A DNA stretch of 64,000 bases from Actinomycetota bacterium. GTDB taxonomy: Bacteria > Actinomycetota > Actinomycetes > Actinomycetales > Microbacteriaceae. Below, piece by piece: positions 45,292 through 53,801 of this stretch. The translations under genes and the position numbers were made by a program. Under the pieces are notes generated by a model that ran no database searches, had not been told where the DNA came from, and saw nothing but the letters and a program-made list of their open reading frames with translations. Each line of letters begins with the position of its first letter. Position 1 is the stretch's first letter. Location: positions 1 through 64,000 of the forward strand of contig JAIUOH010000004.1 of assembly GCA_020161315.1 (NCBI GenBank), in the 5' to 3' direction.

Positions 45292-45605
45292 TGTGTGCCA
45301 CCTCCTTGCCCCGCAACGAACTCGTGCACCGCATAGGGAGCGATCAGCCACCCTCGGCGGTTGATCTGGTCGAATCCTGGTGGAGCGGTCGACGCTCGGA
45401 GTAGTTCTCCGCACACACGATTCTACAAGGACGACCCGTGCGCTCACCCCGAGGAGCGCATGCGTGCCGGCTGCTTCCGGACCCATCGCTCCGGGGTGTT
45501 TCTGCGAGATTCTGAGCTTTTCGCGCGTGCCGAGGGATCGTTCGGGTTGACAGGAAGCTGTCAGGGTAAGCTCATGGACGCTACTACTTGACGGAGGTAC
45601 GCCCG
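45292..45605. other. Divergent control region before the second ABC exporter
   Basis: No gene is supported in these 314 bases. Near the right end TTGACA (45547-45552) could be a -35 and overlaps a perfect TGACAG-GAAG-CTGTCA palindrome (45548-45563), but no good -10 stands at 16-18 bases. The left part is the leader of the GT4 gene. Confidence 0.4.
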
Positions 45606-47387
45606 GTGAAAAGCCTGTGGAACACGCTGAATGAGCTGTTCAAAGTGCTGCCGAAGGGCGCGCGGGGGTTCTATTTCGGCTACTCGGTGCTTACTGGCAT
45701 GCTCGCGGTGCTTGATGCGCTAGCGCTCGCGCTCATCGTGGTGGTTACCGCCCCACTCGCGACGGGCGAAGGCATGACGCTACCTGTCATCGGCAAACTA
45801 CCCGAGTCGGCAACCCCGATCCTTGTCATGATGATTTGCGGCCTCTTCGTATTGAAGGGCGTGTTCGCAGTGGTGCTGCACCGTCGCGCGACCAGGCGAT
45901 TCGCGCGTTACGAGCTTGAGACGGGTGACAAACTCTTCAGCGCTTATATTCACCGCAGCTGGGAGCAACGCGCGCAGCTGAGCACCGCCGAGGTGACCCG
46001 CATTGTCGACACCGCGATGGCGAACACGAACCTGGGTTTTCTGCTGCAAATTTCGATGATCCCTGGCAATGCGATGACGTTTTTCGCGACCATCTTGGTG
46101 CTGGTTGTTGCGCAGCCAGTAACGGCGCTGATCGCGTTGGTCTACCTGCTCGCGATCGCGCTCATCATGAACCGCGTGGTCAGTCGCGCCGCGAAACGCG
46201 CGGGCGAGGCCAATCGCGACCTGGTCTATCGCATCTCGACGATTATGACGGAAATGGTTGATGCGCTCAAAGAAGTCACGTTGCGCGGCAAGCTCGGCGA
46301 AATCAGCAGAGTGATATCAAAGGATCGAGTGCGGGCGACAAACGCGAGAGCAGACATGGCCTACTTGAGCCAGGTTCCGAAATACGCGTTTGAGACGGCC
46401 CTCATTGGCGGAGTGCTGCTCGTCGGTGGTGCCGCCTACCTGATGAGCGGGCTCGGCGGCGCGACCGTTGCCGTCGGCCTGTTCGCGGTGACAGGCTTCA
46501 GGGTCGTGCCGGCACTCAACGCGATTCAGTCGTGCCTCTCGTCGGCATCGGCCAATGAGGTCTATGCGCGCGATGTAATTCGCGAACTTCGCGACTCCGA
46601 AGCGCAGCGCGCGGGTGACGAGCACACCGCTGATGCGGTGCCGATGCCCGAATCACCGAAGCGGCTGGAGCTGCGCGACGTGCAGTTTCGTTACCCCGGT
46701 GCCGACGTCAACGTGCTCGACGGTATTTCGCTCGCGGTGCCTTTCGGTTCAAGTCTCGCCGTAGTTGGACCCTCTGGTGCCGGAAAGTCGACACTGATCG
46801 ATATTTTGCTCGGTCTTAGCGAGCCGACCTCGGGTGGGCTGTTTGTCGATGGCGTGCCGCTCGAAGACCTATTGGGTGAGTGGCGCAAGCGTGTCGGCTA
46901 CGTGCCGCAGCGGGTTGCGCTGTTTGACGGCAGCATCGCACAGAACGTTGCGCTGACGTGGGAAGACAACTACGAACTGCCCCTCGTGCAGAAGGCACTC
47001 GAGCGCGCACACCTTGAGGCGCTCGGCGAGCGCGAGGGTGGCCTGCTCGCCCGCATCGGCGAGCGCGGCGAGTCGATCTCGGGCGGCCAGCAGCAGCGTC
47101 TCGGCATCGCACGCGCCTTCTACACCGACCCCCTCGTTATGGTTATGGACGAGGCAACTAGCTCGCTCGATACCGCCACCGAGAACCGGGTCACCGAGTC
47201 GATGCGCGAACTGCAGGGCGAAGTGACGTTCATCACTGTTGCGCACCGACTCGCAACGATTCGCGAATACGACCAGGTGGTCTATCTTGACCGTGGCAAG
47301 ATTCGTGGCGTTGGATCATTCGACGAGGTCGTGGCGCAGGTGCCCGACTTCGCGATTCAGGCGAGATTGGCGGGGTTGAACGCATGA
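45606..47387 (+). CDS. ABC exporter for lipid-linked glycan (PglK/MsbA type), copy 2
   Basis: A 593-residue half-transporter with an N-terminal six-helix domain and an ATPase domain: GPSGAGKST at residues 388-396, SISGGQQQRLGIARAFYTDPLVMVMDEATSSLDT, and VAHRLATI. The GTG at 45606 has GGAGGT seven bases upstream and aligns with the start of copy 1. The glycine-rich codon usage (many CGC, GCG, GTG) matches the rest of the chromosome, so this is probably the resident copy. It overlaps the next glycosyltransferase by four bases and likely flips the resident polymer intermediate. Confidence 0.85.
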   Translation: MKSLWNTLNELFKVLPKGARGFYFGYSVLTGMLAVLDALALALIVVVTAPLATGEGMTLPVIGKLPESATPILVMMICGLFVLKGVFAVVLHRRATRRFARYELETGDKLFSAYIHRSWEQRAQLSTAEVTRIVDTAMANTNLGFLLQISMIPGNAMTFFATILVLVVAQPVTALIALVYLLAIALIMNRVVSRAAKRAGEANRDLVYRISTIMTEMVDALKEVTLRGKLGEISRVISKDRVRATNARADMAYLSQVPKYAFETALIGGVLLVGGAAYLMSGLGGATVAVGLFAVTGFRVVPALNAIQSCLSSASANEVYARDVIRELRDSEAQRAGDEHTADAVPMPESPKRLELRDVQFRYPGADVNVLDGISLAVPFGSSLAVVGPSGAGKSTLIDILLGLSEPTSGGLFVDGVPLEDLLGEWRKRVGYVPQRVALFDGSIAQNVALTWEDNYELPLVQKALERAHLEALGEREGGLLARIGERGESISGGQQQRLGIARAFYTDPLVMVMDEATSSLDTATENRVTESMRELQGEVTFITVAHRLATIREYDQVVYLDRGKIRGVGSFDEVVAQVPDFAIQARLAGLNA

Positions 47388-48742
47388 GCAAGCTGACGAA
47401 CGTGGCGGCATCGGGGGCACGCACGAGGGTGCTCGTGATTACGGGCGACGTGCTAGGCGCCAAGATGGCGGGCCCCGCGATTCGCGCGTGGGAGATGTCG
47501 AAGGCGCTCAATTCAGTGTGCGAGGTACGCCTCGTTTCGACACAAGCCTCAACGCTCAGCCACAACGACTTTCACGTTGAGTTTGCGGTCGACAACGAGC
47601 TTCGGCGCCACGTCGAGTGGTGCGATGTGCTCGTGTTTCAGGGGTACACGCTGTCTACGTTTCCGTGGATTGCGAAGACCGACAAGATCATCGTCGCTGA
47701 CATCTATGATCCGATGCACCTCGAATATCTTGAGCAGGGCAAAGACAACAGCGCACGCAAGCGCACGAAGATGACCGAATACATCTCCGAGGTACTCAAT
47801 GTGCAGCTCGAGCGGGCCGATTACCTGTTGTGCGCGTCAGAAAAGCAGCGTGATTTTTGGCTGGGTCAGCTCTCAGCGGTATCGAGGGTGAACCCGCTCG
47901 TCTATGACCGCGACCCGAGTCTACGCTCGCTCATTGACATTGCGCCCTTCGGCATCGCGAACGATCCCGCGAAGCAAACCCGACGTGCGATCAAGGGCAC
48001 GGTGCCTGGCATCGCGGCCGACGACCAGGTCATCATCTGGGGCGGTGGCGTCTATAACTGGTTCGACCCTCTCACGCTGATTCGCGCGGTCGCGCAGCTG
48101 GTGCCCACGCACCCGAAGCTGCGTCTCTATTTCTTGGGCGTCAAGCACCCGAACCCCGATGTGCCAGCCATGCGCATGGCTGCCGATACAATGCAACTCT
48201 CTGACGAGTTGGGTTTGACTGGCACTCACGTGTTCTTCAATACCGAATGGGTTGATTACGAGGATCGCGTGAACTATCTGCTTGATGCCGACCTGGGCGT
48301 GAGTACCCACTTCGAACACGTTGAAACCGCGTTCAGTTTTCGCACCCGGATTCTCGACTACCTATGGGCTGGCCTGCCGATCGTTTCGACCGACGGCGAC
48401 ACCTTCGCGGGGCTTATCAAGCAGCACGATCTGGGCACTGTGGTGCCGCCCGAAGACACCGCCGCGCTCGCCGCAGCCATCGTATCGACCCTCTACGGGG
48501 CAGACCGTTCGGCGACGAGCGAGCGGGTGCGCGCCTTCGGTGAGACGATGCGTTGGCAACACACCCTTGAGGCCCTTATCGAGTTCTGCGTGTCGCCGCA
48601 CGCTGCGGCAGACCGCGGGCGGCGCGCGTCACCCGTTAGCAAAGAGGTGCGGCGTGCCATCGGCAGGCTGCGTCACACCAGCGTCTGGCGTCGCACAGAT
48701 GGCTTCAGGGTCTTCGTACGCAAGCTCATTCCGAGCCGCTAG
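47384..48742 (+). CDS. Family 4-like glycosyltransferase
   Basis: A 452-residue GT-B enzyme translationally coupled to the ABC exporter. VLVITGDVLGAKMAGPAIRAWEMSKAL is the N-terminal glycine-rich loop, DIYDPMHLEYLEQ follows, and the donor domain begins at VIIWGGGVYNWFDPLTLIRAV and ends with HFEHVETAFSFRTRILDYLWAGLPIVSTDGDTFAGLI. This subgroup is common in actinobacterial surface glycan clusters; its sugar is not known to me. The last ~45 residues are basic and may contact the membrane. Confidence 0.78.
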   Translation: MSKLTNVAASGARTRVLVITGDVLGAKMAGPAIRAWEMSKALNSVCEVRLVSTQASTLSHNDFHVEFAVDNELRRHVEWCDVLVFQGYTLSTFPWIAKTDKIIVADIYDPMHLEYLEQGKDNSARKRTKMTEYISEVLNVQLERADYLLCASEKQRDFWLGQLSAVSRVNPLVYDRDPSLRSLIDIAPFGIANDPAKQTRRAIKGTVPGIAADDQVIIWGGGVYNWFDPLTLIRAVAQLVPTHPKLRLYFLGVKHPNPDVPAMRMAADTMQLSDELGLTGTHVFFNTEWVDYEDRVNYLLDADLGVSTHFEHVETAFSFRTRILDYLWAGLPIVSTDGDTFAGLIKQHDLGTVVPPEDTAALAAAIVSTLYGADRSATSERVRAFGETMRWQHTLEALIEFCVSPHAAADRGRRASPVSKEVRRAIGRLRHTSVWRRTDGFRVFVRKLIPSR

Positions 48743-48819
48743 CGGGTGTGGCCCGTGGCTCGCGAGGGCGCTGGCCAGCAGCTCATCATACACGAACATT
48801 TGAGAGGATCATCGGTCAA

Positions 48820-50349
48820 ATGCCGCAACGAACAAAGCGCATTGTGCTTGCGGTGCTGACCGCCGCACTCGCATTCGCGGGGCTTGGCGCGTGGGCACTC
48901 GCATCGCCCGTCGGGGCTGCGCCAGACGACGACTATCACCTCGCGAGCATCTGGTGCTCGCTCGGCGACCGTGCCGGGCTCTGCGAGCCGGGCGAGAACG
49001 AGAGCGAGCGGCTCGTGTCTGAGCGTGTCGCTCACAGCTCGGGTTGCTTCGCGCAGAACCCCGAACAGAGTGCTCAGTGCCCGCTAGAAGATGACCGAAT
49101 GGTGACCACGACGCGCGGCAACTTTGCGGGGGCCTACCCTCCTGTCTTCTATTCTGTCATGGGGGTGTTTGCGGGCGAAGACGTCGCGGCGTCGACCATG
49201 CTAATGAGGCTTGTCAACTCGGCGCTATTCGTCGCCGGGCTCGCGGCAGTCGTCGCGCTGCTTCGGCCCGGGCAGCGCGGGCCTGTGCTGTGGGCTGCAG
49301 TGGTGACGCTGGTGCCGCTCGGCGTCTTCTTGATCCCGAGTGTGAACCCAAGCTCCTGGGCGCTGCTTGCGGGGCTGCTGGTCTGGGCGTCTTGCTACGG
49401 CTATCTCACCGCGCAGTCTCGCGGTAGGCGCATCGCGCTGGGGGTACTCGCAACTGCGATGGGCATCATGGGGGCTGGCTCCAGAGGCGACTCGGCGGTC
49501 TATGTGTCGTTCGCCGGGCTTGTAGCCATGGTCCTCACCTTTGAACGAAGCCGCAAATGGCTGAAACTCGCCATCCTCCCGCTCGCGCTCATTGTGATCG
49601 GCGCGGCCTTCTTTTTGACTTCTGGGCAGTCGACGGGCGCCGCTGTGGCTACGGTCACACAGGCCCCTGCGGTTGGCGGAGCGGCGAATGCTGCTGCACC
49701 GGCGGCTGGCGGCGGTCTTGGCCTGATCTTCAGCAACCTGCTTGAGCTGCCGTGGCTCTGGACGGGCGGCACCGGCACCTGGGGACTCGGCTGGTTCGAC
49801 ACGCCACTTATCAAGACCGTTTGGGTGCTGATGATCGGCATGCTCGTCGCGCTCATCCTATGGGGTCTTCGCCTTAGCACGGTGCGCAAGTCGATTGTGC
49901 TCAGCATTGCGCTCGCCGCACTCGTGGTGATTCCGCTCTACGTGCTGCACGGCGAGGGCGCGAAGGTCGGCGACTGGGTGCAGCCACGCTACCTGATGCC
50001 GCTGCTGCTCATCTTCGTTGGCGTCTCGCTGTTCGGCTTCGCGAAAGACCACGTCGGCCTCAGCCGCACGCAGGCCGCGGTTGTGTTCGCGTCGGTGGCC
50101 CTCGCGAACTCGCTCGCGTTGCGCAACAACCTACGCCGCTACATCACCGGGACCGACGAGGGCGGCTTCAACCTCAACGCGAATATCGAGTGGTGGTGGA
50201 ACATTCCGGTGTCACCCATGCTCGTGTGGCTTGGTGGCAGCGGCGCGTTCGCCCTGATGCTCGTCGGCCTCTGGCTCTGGCTCTACCCAGCAGGTGAGCG
50301 ACCCGGAGCAAGCGTCGAAGAGCGATCACCAGAGCTCATCGGTAGGTAG
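48820..50349 (+). CDS. DUF2142 membrane protein
   Basis: A 509-residue integral membrane protein with about ten hydrophobic segments. The extracytoplasmic loop after the first helix holds DDDYHLASIWCSLGDR, and YPPVFYSVMGVFAGED follows, the DUF2142 pattern. Such proteins resemble GT-C-type lipid-linked sugar transferases, with acidic residues in the first loop, so a role in adding sugars from a polyprenyl-phosphate donor outside the cell is plausible. I start at MPQRTKR (48820); the site GAGAGG is 12 bases away, so the start is uncertain. It follows the exporter and GT4 genes in the same direction. Confidence 0.75.
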   Translation: MPQRTKRIVLAVLTAALAFAGLGAWALASPVGAAPDDDYHLASIWCSLGDRAGLCEPGENESERLVSERVAHSSGCFAQNPEQSAQCPLEDDRMVTTTRGNFAGAYPPVFYSVMGVFAGEDVAASTMLMRLVNSALFVAGLAAVVALLRPGQRGPVLWAAVVTLVPLGVFLIPSVNPSSWALLAGLLVWASCYGYLTAQSRGRRIALGVLATAMGIMGAGSRGDSAVYVSFAGLVAMVLTFERSRKWLKLAILPLALIVIGAAFFLTSGQSTGAAVATVTQAPAVGGAANAAAPAAGGGLGLIFSNLLELPWLWTGGTGTWGLGWFDTPLIKTVWVLMIGMLVALILWGLRLSTVRKSIVLSIALAALVVIPLYVLHGEGAKVGDWVQPRYLMPLLLIFVGVSLFGFAKDHVGLSRTQAAVVFASVALANSLALRNNLRRYITGTDEGGFNLNANIEWWWNIPVSPMLVWLGGSGAFALMLVGLWLWLYPAGERPGASVEERSPELIGR

Positions 50350-50391
50350 CGGTAGGGTGCTTTCATAAGCCCAGGTCACGATCTTTTGCTG

Positions 50392-50766
50392 CTATGAGGA
50401 TCGGTGGCTCGCCACCAGCTCGAGTCGATCGGCGACCAGCCACACCGCCGGCGTGAGCTCGGGGCAGTCTGCCGCGATCTCGCGCAGCAGCTCGAACTCG
50501 ACACGGTCAGCATTGAGGCGATGAGCCGCAGCCTCTTCGCCGGTGCCCTGGCCGGCCAGGCGGGCCATCGCGAACTCCGCGAGCTGGTCTCGCGACTCGA
50601 GCAGCTCGTTGCGAAGCTCATACACAACAAACTCGTCAACGCCCGGAATGCTCGCCAGGGTGACCAGCGGATCCTCGCCCTCGCGACCTCGCAACTCAAG
50701 CACCGCGGTGCGCTCGATGCGAGCGAAAGTTCTGAGCTGTTCGAGGCGCTCTGGGGTCAAGATCAC
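50392..50766 (-). CDS. Hypothetical protein
   Basis: A 124-residue acidic, largely helical protein with no signal peptide or membrane segment. I do not recognise it. The frame begins at a GTG (MILTPERLEQLRTF) without an evident ribosome site. Codon positions look natural on this strand, but an open frame of similar length exists on the other strand, so the call is modest. It stands alone between the DUF2142 gene and a palindromic repeat. Confidence 0.5.
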   Translation of the reverse strand: MILTPERLEQLRTFARIERTAVLELRGREGEDPLVTLASIPGVDEFVVYELRNELLESRDQLAEFAMARLAGQGTGEEAAAHRLNADRVEFELLREIAADCPELTPAVWLVADRLELVASHRSS

Positions 50767-50795
50767 TTGAAGAAGTTTAGCTGATGGGGGTGGGC

Positions 50796-50826
50796 GTCGC
50801 TCATCTCGACAAGCTCGATGGGCGAC
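50796..50826. repeat. Palindromic REP-like element
   Basis: GTCGCTCATC-TCGACAAGCTC-GATGGGCGAC, ten-base arms with one G-T wobble. Same core as at 11932 and 63229. It sits just after the deacetylase stop and could help end transcription. Confidence 0.65.
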
Positions 50827-50829
50827 GAG

Positions 50830-51660
50830 CTAACGCCGAAACACGTCGTTCAGTGTCACCGTGACAATGCCGCGCGCCGCCAGCAGGTCGAGCAGCCACT
50901 GGTACAGCCCCGTCACGGTCGGCGCGTTGGCGTGCCCCAGCACAATGTGGCCGGGCTGCAACCACTTGTCTGCCTCTTGCATCATCACCTCAGGGGTGAT
51001 GAGCCCCGAGTCGCCGAGTGAGCCGTACCACATGACCGGCGCGGTATACCCAACCGCAGCCGCCGCGGCGTCGGTACCCGCGTCGCGCTCGCCGTAGGGT
51101 GGGCGAAAGTAGGGGCGGGCATCAACGCCAAACGTGTTCTGAATGAACTCGTGGTTCTGCATCAGCTCGTCTTGAATCTCGGCATCGCCACAGTTGAGCA
51201 GCGAGGGGTGCCAGAACGTGTGGTTGGCAATCTGCACCTGACCCGAAGCGATCATCGGCGCAAGCGTCGCCGCAGCTGGCGCCCACGAGTCGGCATACAT
51301 ACCGTTTACGAAGAAGGTGAGCCGCGTGCCGGTGTCACGCGCGAAGTTTGCGTAGGCCTGCACCACCTCTGGGCTTGAGCCGTCGTCAACAGTCCAAGCG
51401 AGCTGATTGCCGACGCCATCGGGCAGCCCCCACAGTGGCTCGCCCGTGAGATCGAACTGCGGCACGAACTGCGGGGCAGGTGGCGGCTCGGGCGTCGGGA
51501 TGGGCTCGGGCGTGGGCGTGGGCGTGGGCGTTGGTGTCGGAGTCGGCGACGGTTTCGGCGTGGGCGTAGGTGTTGCCGCCGGCGCTGCGGCGCTAGTGCA
51601 CGCGTGCAGGCCGAGCGTCGATGCCACGATCGCTGCGCTGAGAAACTGTCGCCGTTCCAC
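50830..51660 (-). CDS. Lipoprotein polysaccharide deacetylase (NodB domain)
   Basis: A 276-residue exported protein starting at the GTG at 51660. It has a signal sequence with LGLHAC lipobox (Cys near residue 21), then a 40-residue Thr-Pro/Pro-Glu linker spanning wall, then a NodB domain: catalytic TVDDG, the metal motif NHTFWH, and FRPPYGERD. Such enzymes remove acetyl groups from peptidoglycan or surface polysaccharide. The linker is encoded by GGCGTG-type tandem repeats (51480-51575) prone to length change. TATACT seven bases before the GTG suggests a leaderless transcript. Confidence 0.82.
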   Translation of the reverse strand: MERRQFLSAAIVASTLGLHACTSAAAPAATPTPTPKPSPTPTPTPTPTPTPEPIPTPEPPPAPQFVPQFDLTGEPLWGLPDGVGNQLAWTVDDGSSPEVVQAYANFARDTGTRLTFFVNGMYADSWAPAAATLAPMIASGQVQIANHTFWHPSLLNCGDAEIQDELMQNHEFIQNTFGVDARPYFRPPYGERDAGTDAAAAAVGYTAPVMWYGSLGDSGLITPEVMMQEADKWLQPGHIVLGHANAPTVTGLYQWLLDLLAARGIVTVTLNDVFRR

Positions 51661-51667
51661 GATTCGC

Positions 51668-51673
51668 AGTATA
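51668..51673 (-). promoter_or_regulatory. Leaderless-type -10 box of the deacetylase
   Basis: The minus strand reads TATACT, seven bases before the GTG at 51660. No ribosome site lies between. Confidence 0.4.
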
Positions 51674-51777
51674 TATCGGTCAAGCAGCTCAAAAATAGAG
51701 CGTGCTCGCATTTCGGCAAGTTCGCCACGCACGATACATTCGGTTGTATCGGGGTCATTTCAACGGGGAGACACGAA

Positions 51778-53570
51778 GTGAGCGCAAGCGATGAAACGCG
51801 ATCAACGGGCGACGCAGCAGATGCGGCGGGCGAGGGTGAAGCCACCCAGTCGAGACGCGGGTTCTTTAGGCTCGGGGTCCCGGCGCGCTCGGTGCGACCG
51901 TCGCTGGTGGCGCGGCGGGTGCGGTAGTTGGCAGCGCCGTCGGTGGCCGCGACCGTGAGGGCTTTCATCAGGGCGAGGATCGCTACGCAAAGCTGAGCCC
52001 CCGGCACGCGCCAGGGTTCGATCACATCGTCGTGGTGATGGGCGAGAACCGCTCGTTCGACAACCTGCTTGGGTACCTTTACGATAAGACCAACCTGCCA
52101 GAGGGTCAGGTCTTTGACGGGCTCGCCTTTGGCGAGTACTTCAACGAAACCGAACAGGGTGAACGCATCGATGCGCACGTCTATTCGGGGCCCACCGATG
52201 TGATCATGGCGCAGCCCAACCCAGACCCCGGTGAAGAGTACCCGCACGTCAACACTCAGCTTTTCAATCACGTGAACCCGCCGGGCAACTCGAAGCTCTA
52301 CGTCGAGCACATGCAGCACCCCTACAACAGCCCGGCCAAGGGTGCGCGCCCCGACATGAGTGGGTTCTTGCGCGACTACATCATTAACTACGAGCGGCTC
52401 AACAAGGGCAGAACCCCGACGCGCGACGAGGCCGCGCAGATTATGGGCTCGTTCTCGCCAGAGATGCTGCCCACCCTTTCGACCCTCGCCAGCGAGTTTG
52501 CCGTCTAAGACTCCTGGTTCTGCGGTGTGCCCTCGCAGACCTTCTGCAACCGCTCGTTCTTTCACGCATCGACCTCGCACGGTTTCGTCACGAACAAGCA
52601 CGGCGGCGGCTACGACAAATGGATCGACGCGCCGGCCTCGCCCACGATCTTTAACAGGCTCGAAGAAGCGGGCCTCAGCTGGAAGGTCTACTTCGACAAG
52701 CTGCAGATGGTGTCGTTCACGGGCGTGCTGCACGCCCCAGTGCTGCAGGAGTTCTGGAGCTCAGGCCGCTTTGGCACGATGGAAGAGTTCTACGCGGATG
52801 CCGAGCACGGCAACCTGCCCGAGTACGCCTTCATCGAACCCCGCATGGTCTACAACCACAACGACTTTCACCCGCCCTTCGGCAGCCGCAAGCAGAGCGA
52901 GGTGAACGGCGAGCTGATTCGCGATAGCGCCTACTCAGACGTGCGCGACGGCGATGCGCTGATCCACGACATCTATGACGCGATTCGCACCAGCGCGACG
53001 CCCGACGGTTCGAACGCAATTAACACGCTGCTGCTCATCACCTTCGACGAGCACGGGGGCTGCTACGACCACGTGCCCCCGCCCGAGGCCACACCGCCAG
53101 ACGACTCTGGCCCCGGCGAGATGGGCTTCGAGTTTGATCGCCTCGGTTGCCGTGTGCCGGCGGTTGCGGTGTCGGCATACACGCGTGCAGGCACCGTGAT
53201 TAACGACGAGATGCACCACGGGTCTGTCATCGCGACGCTCAACCGCCTGCACGGCCTCGAGCCGCTCACGAGGCGCGACGCGACCGCGAACGACATGCTC
53301 AACCTGATCAACCTCAATGAGCCGAGGCACCCCGCCGACTGGCCCGTCACCTTCCCGGCATTTGCGCCACCGAACCCCGAAGAGAAGCCGGCGCACCCGG
53401 CCCACGCGCACAAAGACAAACCTCTGACCCCGCCCGCGCAGGGTCTGCTCGGTCTGCTGCTCGCCCGCGCAGGGATGCCCGAGTCAGAGATGCCGCAGAC
53501 CTTCTTGGAGGCCTACACGCTGTTGCAAGAACAGGGGCACATGCTCTTTGGGGTTGAGAAGTTCGAGTAA
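51778..53570 (+). pseudogene. Phospholipase C/phosphoesterase-family protein with two lesions
   Basis: The gene starts at a GTG with GGGGAG seven bases upstream and encodes a Tat-type signal (SRRGFFRLG). One G appears lost in the run at 51874-51877: adding it back restores a continuous signal and mature frame (GALGATVAGG onward) into FDHIVVVMGENRSFDNLLGYLYD, the phosphoesterase signature. A TAA at 52506-52508 then interrupts EFAV-stop-DSWFCGVP, where the family has a Tyr or Cys-Asp. The remainder is intact: FDEHGGCYDHVPPP and the C-terminal calponin-free tail. Two independent lesions make a real pseudogene likely. It would have cleaved phospholipid or phosphodiester outside the cell. Confidence 0.82.
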
Positions 53571-53587
53571 TTCGGTGGGTGGTTGAT

Positions 53588-53655
53588 CATCTCGACAGGG
53601 GTTCCTGAGCCCTTCGACAGGATCAGGGACCACCTGTCGAAGGGCTCGATGGGCG
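53588..53655. repeat. Cluster of palindromic REP-like elements
   Basis: Contains a perfect 13-base inverted repeat GCCCTTCGACAGG (53609-53621) / CCTGTCGAAGGGC (53633-53645) flanked by CATCTCGACAGG and GGCTCGATGGGCGA pieces. It follows the phosphoesterase pseudogene. Confidence 0.7.
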
Positions 53656-53723
53656 ACTCGCACCGTGCCGGTTGCTCGGTATGCCGCCGGTCGGGCGTTT
53701 CGCAAAATGCCAAGAAAAAACTC

Positions 53724-53759
53724 CACAAATTACCAAATTAAGATGTCACAAATTACCAA
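53724..53759. promoter_or_regulatory. Direct repeats upstream of the DUF4143 ATPase
   Basis: CACAAATTACCAA occurs twice (53724-53736, 53747-53759), 23 bases apart, in an AT-rich patch just before the ATPase promoter. About two helical turns apart, they could bind a regulator side by side. Confidence 0.4.
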
Positions 53760-53789
53760 TAAAGCCTTCTGGCTTGGATTATTGCAGCG

Positions 53790-53795
53790 TAGACT
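53790..53795 (+). promoter_or_regulatory. Leaderless-type -10 box of the DUF4143 ATPase
   Basis: TAGACT ends six bases before the ATG at 53802, without a ribosome site. Confidence 0.5.
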
Positions 53796-53801
53796 TGCTG
53801 C

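Noticed and set aside
45361..45591. A 76-codon frame upstream of the second ABC exporter
   Set aside because: It has no ribosome site, odd Cys/Arg-rich composition and runs through the expected control region.
50404..50784. A plus-strand open frame of 126 codons opposite the hypothetical gene
   Set aside because: The minus-strand frame has the more natural protein composition and a plausible start. The choice is not certain.
51480..51575. The GGCGTG tandem array as a CRISPR or satellite
   Set aside because: It codes in frame for the Thr-Pro linker of a lipoprotein; there are no spacers.
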